Origin: GCA-1730015 sp964583825
GTDB taxonomy: Bacteria > Pseudomonadota > Gammaproteobacteria > Granulosicoccales > Granulosicoccaceae
NCBI GenBank assembly: GCA_964583825.1
Contig: CAZOXM010000007.1
Span: forward strand, 1-64,000
Direction of reading: 5' to 3'
Length of the DNA stretch: 64,000 nt
A model generated the notes under the pieces. The model made no database searches, was not told the DNA's origin, and worked only from the letters and a program-made list of their open reading frames with translations. Numbering within the stretch: position 1 is the stretch's first letter; the number at the start of each line of letters is the position of its first letter. Made by a program: the position numbers and the translations under genes. Shown here in pieces: positions 42,979 to 51,240 of this stretch.

Positions 42979-43578
42979 ATGGACTTAAAACTCTTTGTTT
43001 TCTGGTTGTTCGCACTGATCCTGATCGGTGCTGCCGTGGGGGTGATCACCACGCGCAATCCGGTGCAGGCAGCATTGTTTCTTGTGCTGGCGTTTTTCAA
43101 CAGTGCGATCATCTGGATGCTGATGGAAGCTGAGTTCCTGGCCATCACGCTGGTGCTTGTGTATGTGGGGGCAGTGATGGTGCTGTTCCTCTTTGTGGTG
43201 ATGATGCTCGATATCAATCTGTTGCCCCAGCGCGAGGGATTTACCCGCTATCTGCCGCTGGGTGGCCTGATTGCAGCGACCATCGTGGTGCAAATGATCT
43301 TCCTGATTCGTGTGCGCTGGTTTTCCGCAGAGAACTTTCCGGTACCGGCACCCAAAGATGCGAGCTACAGCAATACCGAGGAACTGGGGCTGGCCATCTA
43401 CACAGATTATCTGTTCCAGTTTGAAGTCGCCGCGATGATACTGCTCGTCGCGATTATTGCCGCGATCGCTCTGACGATGCGGCGCCGTCCGGACACCAAG
43501 TACCAGACCCCCGGCAAACAGGTGCAGGTCCGCAAGGAAGACCGCCTGCGAGTGGTTTCAATGGACGCGGAGAAATAA
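42979..43578 (+). CDS. nuoJ: NADH-quinone oxidoreductase subunit J
   Basis: NuoJ is a membrane subunit near the joint of the two arms. The 199 residues contain five hydrophobic helices; T-R-N-P-V-Q-A-A-L-F-L-V-L-A-F and the pi-bulge helix V-L-V-Y-V-G-A-V-M-V-L-F-L-F-V-V-M-M-L are characteristic. A basic tail of about 35 residues follows the last helix. It lies between nuoI (9 bp) and nuoK (3 bp). Confidence 0.95.
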   Translation: MDLKLFVFWLFALILIGAAVGVITTRNPVQAALFLVLAFFNSAIIWMLMEAEFLAITLVLVYVGAVMVLFLFVVMMLDINLLPQREGFTRYLPLGGLIAATIVVQMIFLIRVRWFSAENFPVPAPKDASYSNTEELGLAIYTDYLFQFEVAAMILLVAIIAAIALTMRRRPDTKYQTPGKQVQVRKEDRLRVVSMDAEK

Positions 43579-43581
43579 TCG

Positions 43582-43887
43582 ATGATACCGCTTTCCCATT
43601 ACCTGACACTCGGTGCAATCCTCTTCGGATTGAGTCTCGCGGGGATTTTTCTGAACCGCAAAAACATCATCATCATTTTGATGTCGATCGAATTGATGCT
43701 ACTGGCAGTCAATATGAATTTTGTCGCCTTCTCCTATTTTCTTGGCGACACAGCCGGTCAGGTATTTGTATTTTTTATCCTCACGGTCGCCGCGGCGGAA
43801 GCAGCCATCGGACTCGCAATTCTGGTGGTGCTGTTTAGAAACCGGGGTTCGATCAATGTCGCAGACCTTGACGAGCTTCAGGGGTAA
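43582..43887 (+). CDS. nuoK: NADH-quinone oxidoreductase subunit K
   Basis: NuoK is the smallest antiporter-like membrane subunit. The 101 residues form three helices with the two key glutamates: one in I-I-L-M-S-I-E-L-M-L-L-A-V-N (E36 region) and one in L-T-V-A-A-A-E-A-A-I-G-L-A (E72 region), both known to be needed for proton transfer. It starts three bases after nuoJ and ends five bases before nuoL. Confidence 0.96.
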   Translation: MIPLSHYLTLGAILFGLSLAGIFLNRKNIIIILMSIELMLLAVNMNFVAFSYFLGDTAGQVFVFFILTVAAAEAAIGLAILVVLFRNRGSINVADLDELQG

Positions 43888-43892
43888 CGACG

Positions 43893-45845
43893 ATGAAGCT
43901 GCTCTATATACTGACTCCGCTTGCTCCGCTGTTCGGTGCGATTGCCGCCGGCTTCTTTGGCAAACAGCTTGGTCGTACCAACTCTCACCGGGTCACTATT
44001 GCCGGTGTGGCAGTGGCCTTTCTGCTTTCACTGATCGCGCTGTTTAAGAATCTTGCCGGTGGCGAAGTTTTCAACGAAACCATTTATACCTGGCTGATCA
44101 GCGGCGACATCAGGTTCGAGGTTGGCTTTTTGGTTGATCGACTCACTGTCGTGATGATGACTGTGGTTACGTCGGTGTCTCTGATGGTGCACATCTACAC
44201 CATCGGATACATGCATGACGATCCGGGCTATCAGCGATTTTTCAGTTATATCTCGCTGTTTACCTTTGCGATGCTGATGCTGGTGATGGCGAATAACTTC
44301 ATGCAGCTTTTCTTTGGCTGGGAAGCAGTCGGACTGGTCTCTTATCTGCTGATCGGGTTCTGGTATAAAAAGCCGACTGCGATATTTGCCAACCTGAAAG
44401 CGTTTCTGGTCAACCGGGTAGGGGACTTCGGCTTCCTGCTTGGTATTGCTGCTATCGTCATGTACACCGGTACACTCAACTACGGAGAAGCCTTTGCTGC
44501 GGCTCCGGCCCTGCAGGGTGAGACCATGGAGATCATACCGGGAGCCGGTTGGTCGGTGCTGACCGTGATCTGTATTTGCCTGTTCATCGGTGCTATGGGT
44601 AAGTCAGCGCAAATCCCGCTGCACGTCTGGTTGCCGGACTCAATGGAAGGACCCACGCCGATATCGGCACTGATACATGCGGCGACTATGGTGACGGCCG
44701 GCATATTTATGGTCTCGCGTATGTCACCGCTGTTTGAAATGTCCGAAACTGCACTGAGTTTTGTGCTGATCATCGGCGCGCTAACGGCGCTGTTGATGGG
44801 CCTGATCGGTATCGTGCAAAACGACATCAAGCGGGTGGTCGCCTATTCGACTTTATCGCAGCTGGGCTACATGACAGTTGCGCTCGGCGCTTCTGCCTAC
44901 AGTGCTGCCATATTCCATCTAATGACTCACGCATTCTTTAAAGCATTGCTGTTTCTGGCGGCGGGCAGCGTCATCATGGGTATGCATCACGAGCAGGACA
45001 TCCGCAAAATGGGTGGGCTTAAAAAGTATATGCCCATCACCTACTGGACCTCACTGATCGGCACACTGGCGCTGATCGGCTTTCCGGGTTTTTCCGGTTT
45101 CTTTTCCAAAGACGCCATCATCGAAGCGGTACATGCCTCTCAGATTACTGGTGCCGGCTTCGCCTGGGTGTGTGTGCTGGCGGGGGTTTTTATCACCGCG
45201 TTCTACAGCTTCCGGATGTTCTTTCTGGTGTTTCACGGTCAGGAGCGTATGGACGACCACACGCGAGAGCACCTGCATGAATCGCCAGGGGTAGTGACGG
45301 TGCCATTGATACTGCTCGCTATTCCGTCGGTAATCCTCGGTGCCATGACCATCGGTGGCATGTTGTTCGGCGATTACTTTGGTGATGCGATCGTCGTCGC
45401 ACCCGGGCACGACGTACTCGCCAAGGTCGGAGAGCACTATCACGGACCGCTCGCCTTTGTATTGCACGGCTTTAAAACACCGGCGTTGTATCTGGCGCTG
45501 GCTGGAGCGGTCGCGGCATGGTTTATCTATATGAGACGACCGGAGATCGCTGACTGGTTCGCGTCCAGATTCAGCTTTTTGCACCGGTTGCTCGACAACA
45601 AGTACGGCTTTGACGATTTCAATCAGAAGGTGTTTGCCGGTGGCAGCCTAAAACTTGCCGACAAACTTTGGAGCGTCGGCGATGTGCGGGTGATCGACGG
45701 TGCGATGGTAAACGGCAGCGCCAACAAAATCGGAGTGCTCTCATCCATCGCCCGGACGATTCAAAGCGGTTACCTGTATCACTACGCGTTTGCCATGATC
45801 ATCGGTTTGCTGGCAATGCTTTCTGTCTTTATTTTTACCACGTGA
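43893..45845 (+). CDS. nuoL: NADH-quinone oxidoreductase subunit L
   Basis: NuoL is the distal antiporter-like proton-pumping subunit. The 650 residues include F-F-G-W-E-A-V-G-L-V-S-Y-L-L-I-G-F-W near 140 (key glutamate), G-A-M-G-K-S-A-Q-I-P-L-H-V-W-L-P-D-S-M-E (key lysine) and L-I-H-A-A-T-M-V-T-A-G. The C-terminal lateral helix region follows K-Y-G-F-D-D-F-N. About 15-16 helices are expected. A 66-bp gap separates it from nuoM. Confidence 0.97.
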   Translation: MKLLYILTPLAPLFGAIAAGFFGKQLGRTNSHRVTIAGVAVAFLLSLIALFKNLAGGEVFNETIYTWLISGDIRFEVGFLVDRLTVVMMTVVTSVSLMVHIYTIGYMHDDPGYQRFFSYISLFTFAMLMLVMANNFMQLFFGWEAVGLVSYLLIGFWYKKPTAIFANLKAFLVNRVGDFGFLLGIAAIVMYTGTLNYGEAFAAAPALQGETMEIIPGAGWSVLTVICICLFIGAMGKSAQIPLHVWLPDSMEGPTPISALIHAATMVTAGIFMVSRMSPLFEMSETALSFVLIIGALTALLMGLIGIVQNDIKRVVAYSTLSQLGYMTVALGASAYSAAIFHLMTHAFFKALLFLAAGSVIMGMHHEQDIRKMGGLKKYMPITYWTSLIGTLALIGFPGFSGFFSKDAIIEAVHASQITGAGFAWVCVLAGVFITAFYSFRMFFLVFHGQERMDDHTREHLHESPGVVTVPLILLAIPSVILGAMTIGGMLFGDYFGDAIVVAPGHDVLAKVGEHYHGPLAFVLHGFKTPALYLALAGAVAAWFIYMRRPEIADWFASRFSFLHRLLDNKYGFDDFNQKVFAGGSLKLADKLWSVGDVRVIDGAMVNGSANKIGVLSSIARTIQSGYLYHYAFAMIIGLLAMLSVFIFTT

Positions 45846-45911
45846 AGGCGGTGTGATGAACGCAGACACACACTCCGTACTTCCACTACCACTCTGTAGC
45901 GGTCTCGACTG

Positions 45912-47405
45912 ATGCCACTTCTAAGCATAATAATCTGGTTGACGATTCTCGGCGGAGTCCTGGTACTCTTTGTTGGTGATCAGCGGTGCCGTCCGGTTGC
46001 ACTGGCAATCTCCATTGCGGCGTTTTTGTTTAGTCTGCCGCTATACTTCGGATTCGACAGCGACACCGCCGACATGCAGTTCACCGAACAGGTTGCGTGG
46101 TTGCCTTCCTTTGATGTCAACTACGCGCTCGGCGTGGATGGTATCGCCATGCCACTAATACTGCTGACCACGTTCATCAACATCATTGTGGTGATATCGG
46201 CCTGGGAAGTGATTAAAGATAAGCCTGCCATGTACCTGGCCTCTTTTCTGATCATGACGGGTTTCATGGTCGGTGTATTCGCGGCGACAGACGCCATTTT
46301 GTTCTACATCTTTTTTGAGGCAACCCTGATACCGATGTTTTTAATCATCGGCATATGGGGCGGTCCGAAAAGGGTGTACGCGACGATCAAGTTCTTTCTC
46401 TACACCTTTCTCGGGTCGGTGTTTATGCTTGTGGCGCTGATCTATCTTTATTCCAATGCGGGCAGCTTCTCGATCGCCGCTTTTCATGAACTACCGATCG
46501 CGTCCACCGCGCAGACGCTTATCTTTTTTGCCTTCTTTATTGCCTTCGCAGTGAAGATACCCATGTGGCCGGTACATACCTGGCTGCCGGATGCACACGT
46601 TGAAGCTCCCACGGCAGGGTCTGCTGTACTGGCGGCGATTATGCTGAAAATGGGCGGGTATGGATTCCTGCGTTTCAGCTTGCCGATTGTGCCTGATGCC
46701 AGTCAGCAACTCGCCTGGCTAATGATACTGTTATCCCTGATTGCCGTGGTGTACATCGGCTTTGTGGCGCTCGCGCAATCGGATATGAAAAAGCTGATCG
46801 CCTATTCGTCGATATCGCACATGGGTTTTGTCACGCTCGGACTGTTTATCGTGTTTGGTGTAATGGGCGACGGCGAGTCGACCAGTCACGCGATTATGGG
46901 GATCGAGGGCGCGATGGTGCAGATGATCTCGCACGGGTTTATTTCCGCCGCGATGTTTCTGTGCGTCGGTGTGGTGTACGACCGTATGCACTCCCGACTG
47001 ATCGCCGACTACGGCGGTGTGGTGAACACCATGCCTGTCTTTGCCGCTTTCATGGTGTTCTTTGCGATGGCCAACGCAGGTTTGCCGGGAACTTCCGGGT
47101 TTGTCGGGGAATTCATGGTGATTATTGCGAGCTTCAAAGCCAATTTCTGGTTTGCATTTCTCGCTGCCACCACACTGATCCTCGGCGCGGCTTACACCCT
47201 GTGGATGGTGAAGCGGGTGGTATTTGGTGAGGTAGCAAACGATAACGTGGCAGCCTTAACCGACATTAATCAGCGTGAGAAACTGATGCTCGGTTTGTTG
47301 GCGGCGATGGTGTTGTTCTTTGGGTTGTGGCCACAGCCACTGGTCGAGGTGATGCACGCGTCGGTTGCCAACCTGGTGCAGCACGTCACCGTATCTAAAT
47401 TGTAG
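45912..47405 (+). CDS. nuoM: NADH-quinone oxidoreductase subunit M
   Basis: NuoM is the second antiporter-like proton-pumping subunit. The 497 residues contain L-F-Y-I-F-F-E-A-T-L-I-P-M-F (key glutamate near 137), K-I-P-M-W-P-V-H-T-W-L-P-D-A-H-V-E-A-P (key lysine) and L-I-A-Y-S-S-I-S-H-M-G-F. About 14 helices are expected. ATG 45912 follows a 66-bp spacer after nuoL, and nuoN starts 12 bp after its stop. Confidence 0.97.
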   Translation: MPLLSIIIWLTILGGVLVLFVGDQRCRPVALAISIAAFLFSLPLYFGFDSDTADMQFTEQVAWLPSFDVNYALGVDGIAMPLILLTTFINIIVVISAWEVIKDKPAMYLASFLIMTGFMVGVFAATDAILFYIFFEATLIPMFLIIGIWGGPKRVYATIKFFLYTFLGSVFMLVALIYLYSNAGSFSIAAFHELPIASTAQTLIFFAFFIAFAVKIPMWPVHTWLPDAHVEAPTAGSAVLAAIMLKMGGYGFLRFSLPIVPDASQQLAWLMILLSLIAVVYIGFVALAQSDMKKLIAYSSISHMGFVTLGLFIVFGVMGDGESTSHAIMGIEGAMVQMISHGFISAAMFLCVGVVYDRMHSRLIADYGGVVNTMPVFAAFMVFFAMANAGLPGTSGFVGEFMVIIASFKANFWFAFLAATTLILGAAYTLWMVKRVVFGEVANDNVAALTDINQREKLMLGLLAAMVLFFGLWPQPLVEVMHASVANLVQHVTVSKL

Positions 47406-47417
47406 AGGGCGAAACGA

Positions 47418-48842
47418 ATGACTAATATCGGCCTTGCTACCCCCGAGATATTTTTGCTTTGCGCAATCTGTGTGATTCTTATTGGCGATCTGTTCGTCAG
47501 CGAGAAGCGTCGGCCGCTCGCCTACGCACTGTCACAGATCGCGCTGATTATTACGTTGTTCCTGACCTGGATTGTCGCACCTGATGGTGGCGCAGTGTCC
47601 GCCTTTGGCGGCAGTTTTGTGATGGATAAAATGAGTATTGTCTGTAAGTCGTGGATACTGATCGTATCAATCGGTGTGTTTCTGTATTCGCGTGACTACG
47701 TCAACGCGCGCCGCATCACCAACGGAGAGTACTACACGCTCGCGCTCTGCGGTGTGCTGGGCATGATGATCATGGTCTCTTCCAGCACCATGCTCACGTT
47801 GTACCTCGGGCTGGAGCTACTCTCGTTGTCTTTGTACGCGCTGGTCGCGTTGAACAAATCGGACGTGCGATCCTCCGAGGCGGCAATGAAATATTTCGTA
47901 CTGGGTGCGCTCGCGTCCGGTGCCTTGCTGTACGGCATATCGATGGTCTACGGTGCGACTGGTAGCTTGCATTTCAGCGAAATCGCGGCGGCGCTGTCCG
48001 GTAATGAGGGTTCGACTGCCGCTGTATTCGGGCTCGCTTTTGTGGTGGTCGGCATTGCCTTTAAATTCGGTGCGGCGCCATTTCACATGTGGGTGCCCGA
48101 TGTCTACGACGGAGCGCCTACGTCGGTGGCGCTGTATATTTCAGCGGCCCCGAAAATTGCAGCCTTTGCCCTCGCCATTCGCTTTTTGGTCGACGGGCTG
48201 ATTACGGTGCACAGCAGCTGGCAGGGGATGCTGATCGTGCTTGCCGTGTTATCCCTTGTGCTCGGTAATCTCATTGCTATTGCACAGGTGTCGTTCAAAC
48301 GACTGCTTGCCTATTCCACTATCTCGCATGTCGGCTTTATCCTGATGGGTATCCTCGCCGGAACCAGCGAAGGTTACTCGGCCGCGATGTTCTACGCGAT
48401 CACGTATGCAATAACCAGTATGGGGGCTTTCGGCGTCTTGCTCGCTATGGATCGGATGGGGGGCGATATCAGTCTGCTCACCGACCTGCGCGGCCTGTTT
48501 CGGCGCAACCCGGTGTACGCGGCGGTGATGATGGTGTTGCTGGTGTCGATGACCGGCGTGCCACCGACCGTGGGCTTCTACGCCAAGCTGGCGGTACTCA
48601 AGTCTGTCGTCTCCGTGGATCTCACCTGGCTTGCGGTTATTGCCGTGGTTATGTCCGTCGTCGGCGCGTTTTATTATTTGCGCGTGATCAAATTCATGTT
48701 TTTCGACGAACCCGTGGAGCAGACCCCGGTGCTGGCGGCTTTCGACGTGCAGCTCGGGCTTGCGGTTAACGGGCTGGCGGTGATCTGGTTCGGTATTTTT
48801 CCGGGCATGATCATGGCTGCCTGCGTCGCCGCCTTCGGATAA
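47418..48842 (+). CDS. nuoN: NADH-quinone oxidoreductase subunit N
   Basis: NuoN is the proximal antiporter-like subunit and the last gene of the operon. The 474 residues show L-Y-L-G-L-E-L-L-S-L-S-L-Y-A-L-V-A near 135, K-Y-F-V-L-G-A-L-A-S-G, F-K-F-G-A-A-P-F-H-M-W-V-P-D-V-Y-D-G-A-P-T-type lysine helix, and R-L-L-A-Y-S-T-I-S-H-V-G-F. About 14 helices are expected. No T-rich terminator follows; the tRNA-fMet promoter lies 25 bp after the stop. Confidence 0.97.
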   Translation: MTNIGLATPEIFLLCAICVILIGDLFVSEKRRPLAYALSQIALIITLFLTWIVAPDGGAVSAFGGSFVMDKMSIVCKSWILIVSIGVFLYSRDYVNARRITNGEYYTLALCGVLGMMIMVSSSTMLTLYLGLELLSLSLYALVALNKSDVRSSEAAMKYFVLGALASGALLYGISMVYGATGSLHFSEIAAALSGNEGSTAAVFGLAFVVVGIAFKFGAAPFHMWVPDVYDGAPTSVALYISAAPKIAAFALAIRFLVDGLITVHSSWQGMLIVLAVLSLVLGNLIAIAQVSFKRLLAYSTISHVGFILMGILAGTSEGYSAAMFYAITYAITSMGAFGVLLAMDRMGGDISLLTDLRGLFRRNPVYAAVMMVLLVSMTGVPPTVGFYAKLAVLKSVVSVDLTWLAVIAVVMSVVGAFYYLRVIKFMFFDEPVEQTPVLAAFDVQLGLAVNGLAVIWFGIFPGMIMAACVAAFG

Positions 48843-48866
48843 ACACTTTTTATTTCATCCGAAGCT

Positions 48867-48895
48867 TGAAATCAGAGCTAGGGTCTCCTACAATT
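48867..48895 (+). promoter_or_regulatory. Predicted sigma-70 promoter of tRNA-fMet / rimP-nusA-infB operon
   Basis: TTGAAA at 48867-48872 and TACAAT at 48890-48895 are separated by exactly 17 bp. The tRNA gene begins 13 bp after the -10 box. This is the clearest promoter in the window. Confidence 0.75.
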
Positions 48896-48908
48896 CCGTT
48901 CTTGCAGT

Positions 48909-48985
<77 letters not shown>

Positions 48986-48997
48986 ACGATTTATTAG

Positions 48998-49023
48998 AAA
49001 GGCCCCTCTTAAGGGGCCTTTTT
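48998..49023 (+). terminator. Terminator-like hairpin between tRNA-fMet and rimP
   Basis: AAAGGCCCCT and AGGGGCCTTT form a 10-bp stem with a CTTA loop, running into TTTTTG. It should end part of the tRNA transcripts; read-through into rimP is likely because no separate promoter was seen before rimP. Confidence 0.75.
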
Positions 49024-49079
49024 GTTGCCGACTAAAATTTTCGGGACGGAAATGGAAGCGGCAGTGAACACGGAAACAG

Positions 49080-49538
49080 ATGCGTCGAGCACCAGACACG
49101 ATTTGGACATTTGTGACTCCCATAGTCGAATCTTTGGACTATGAGTTAATCGGGGCGGCGCTGGGGCAAACCGAATCGGGGCTTACGCTGCGAATATACA
49201 TTGACCACGCAGATGGCGTGGGCGTTGATGACTGTGCCAAAGTCAGCAATCTGATCGGTGCAGGTCTCGACGTCGAAGATCTGATTGCCGGCGAGTACTG
49301 CCTGGAGGTATCTTCACCCGGTTTGCGGCGGCCCTTGTTCAGCGCCAGTCATTTTGCCGCACAGAAAGGCAATGAGGTGAAAATCAGACTCACGGTGCCC
49401 CAGGACGGGCGGCGGAATTTCAAGGGAACACTGAGCGGAGTGGAGGGCGAGCAGATTTCCTTGGAAATCGACGGCGCAACCCACCAGATCAACGTCGCTG
49501 ATATCGATAGCGCCAATGTGGTGCCGGATTTTGAATAA
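49080..49538 (+). CDS. rimP: Ribosome maturation factor RimP
   Basis: RimP helps assemble the 30S subunit. The 152 residues match the family: V-E-S-L-D-Y-E-L-I-G-A near 20, L-R-I-Y-I-D near 37, G-V-G-V-D-D-C-A-K-V-S, and the signature E-Y-C-L-E-V-S-S-P-G-L-R-R-P-L near 80. The C-terminal SH3-like domain contains G-T-L-S-G-V and ends D-I-D-S-A-N-V-V-P-D-F. It is followed by nusA, the universal neighbour. No strong ribosome binding site is visible before ATG 49080. Confidence 0.95.
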   Translation: MRRAPDTIWTFVTPIVESLDYELIGAALGQTESGLTLRIYIDHADGVGVDDCAKVSNLIGAGLDVEDLIAGEYCLEVSSPGLRRPLFSASHFAAQKGNEVKIRLTVPQDGRRNFKGTLSGVEGEQISLEIDGATHQINVADIDSANVVPDFE

Positions 49539-49699
49539 CGGGCGGCAGCTGAAAAAGCACACGGGGCTGTCGGACTCTCCGGTAGAAAGGTTTTTAAGTG
49601 GTTTGGCCAGAGTTACTCAAACAATGACCGGTGCAACCGGGTCAGGAGACAACAGGCACGAGCAGCTTCGGTTGCCACCGTGCACAGGGTGACAAAATT

Positions 49700-51232
49700 A
49701 TGAGTAAAGAAATTCTGTTGGTCGTGGACGCCGTCTCTAACGAGAAGGGTGTTGAAGAAGAAATTATTTTTGAAGCGCTGGAAGCGGCGCTTGCTTCTGC
49801 CACCAGAAAACGCAGCGGCATGGATATCGAAGTTCGCGTCGATATCGATCGCGAGAGTGGTGACTACCTGACTTATCGTCGCTGGGAAGTGGTGCCGGAT
49901 GAGGACGAGCAGGAATTTCCAACTCGCCAGATCACACTGTCTGCGGCGAAGGAAGAAGAGCCCGAAATCGAGCTGGGTGGCTGGATTGAAGATGAAATCG
50001 AATCGGTCGATTTCGGACGAATTGCGGCCCAGACTGCCAAGCAGGTTATTGTGCAGAAAGTGCGCGAGGCCGAGCGGGCGAGGGTGGTCGAAGCGTTCAA
50101 GGATCGCGTTGGCGAGCTCGTGATGGGGATTGTCAAACGCACAGAGCGTGGCGGCGTCTACATTGACCTCGGCAACAACGCCGAAGCCTACATCCGGCGC
50201 GAAGAAATGATCCCGCGCGAGGCGGTCAGAACCGGCGACCGGCTGCGAGCCTACCTGCGTGAAGTGCAGGCCGAGACCCGTGGGCCGCAGCTGTTTGCGA
50301 CCCGTACATCGCCCGAATTCCTGGTCGAATTGTTCAAGCTTGAAGTGCCGGAAGTCGGTCAGGGCGTGATTGAAATCCGCGGCGCCGCCAGAGATGCCGG
50401 CAGTCGCGCGAAGATCGCCGTATTGTCCAACGACAAACGTCTCGATCCGGTGGGGGCTTGTGTCGGTATGCGGGGCTCGCGTGTGCAAACCGTCTCAAAC
50501 GAACTGGCCGGCGAACGGGTAGACATTATCCTGTGGGATGAAAATCCTGCACAATACGTGATCAACGCGATGGCACCGGCAGAAGTCGCATCGCTGATAG
50601 TCGACGAAGAAAACAACAGCATGGATATCGTCGTCGACGCCGAGAAACTGTCGCTCGCCATCGGGCGCGGTGGTCAAAACGTGCGTCTCGCCAGTGAGCT
50701 GACCGGCTGGGAGCTCAATGTCATGGACGAGGGTGCGGCCAACGAAAAGAACCAGTCCGAGGCCAGAGAACTCGTCGATAAATTTGTCGAACAGCTGACG
50801 GTCGATGAGGAAGTCGCCATCATTCTGGTGCAGGAAGGGTTTACCAGCGTTGAGGAGGTTGCCTACGTACCGACTCAGGAACTGCTCGACATCGAAGAAT
50901 TCGACGAAGAAATAGTCGAGGAATTACGCAGCAGAGCGCAGGATGTGCTGCTCACGCAGGCGCTGGTTACTGAGCAAAAAATCAAAAATCTGAATCCGTC
51001 TGACGAGCTGTTGGCGATGGAAGGGATCAGTGCTGAGCTCGCGGTGTCGCTGGCTGAGATTGGTGTCACTACGGTGGATGATCTGGCTGACCTCGCGGTG
51101 GATGAATTGATGGTGGTAGATGGCATGGATGAAGAGACAGCCGGCAAACTGATAATGAAAGCACGCGAGAGTTGGTTCCAGGACGAAGAGGAATCAATGG
51201 TTGAGGCGGGAGCCGAAGCTAGCGGGGGATAA
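49700..51232 (+). CDS. nusA: Transcription termination/antitermination protein NusA
   Basis: NusA binds RNA polymerase and nascent RNA and modulates pausing, termination and antitermination. The protein has 510 residues from ATG 49700, where the family start M-S-K-E-I-L-L-V-V-D-A-V lies; the frame upstream is non-homologous. In order: N-terminal polymerase-binding domain (1-130), S1 domain with G-I-V-K-R-T-E-R-G-G-V-Y-I-D-L, KH1 and KH2 with G-M-R-G-S-R-V and I-G-R-G-G-Q-N-V-R-L-A, then two acidic helix-hairpin-helix repeats typical of gammaproteobacteria. infB starts nine bases after the stop. Confidence 0.97.
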   Translation: MSKEILLVVDAVSNEKGVEEEIIFEALEAALASATRKRSGMDIEVRVDIDRESGDYLTYRRWEVVPDEDEQEFPTRQITLSAAKEEEPEIELGGWIEDEIESVDFGRIAAQTAKQVIVQKVREAERARVVEAFKDRVGELVMGIVKRTERGGVYIDLGNNAEAYIRREEMIPREAVRTGDRLRAYLREVQAETRGPQLFATRTSPEFLVELFKLEVPEVGQGVIEIRGAARDAGSRAKIAVLSNDKRLDPVGACVGMRGSRVQTVSNELAGERVDIILWDENPAQYVINAMAPAEVASLIVDEENNSMDIVVDAEKLSLAIGRGGQNVRLASELTGWELNVMDEGAANEKNQSEARELVDKFVEQLTVDEEVAIILVQEGFTSVEEVAYVPTQELLDIEEFDEEIVEELRSRAQDVLLTQALVTEQKIKNLNPSDELLAMEGISAELAVSLAEIGVTTVDDLADLAVDELMVVDGMDEETAGKLIMKARESWFQDEEESMVEAGAEASGG

Positions 51233-51240
51233 GAGAACTT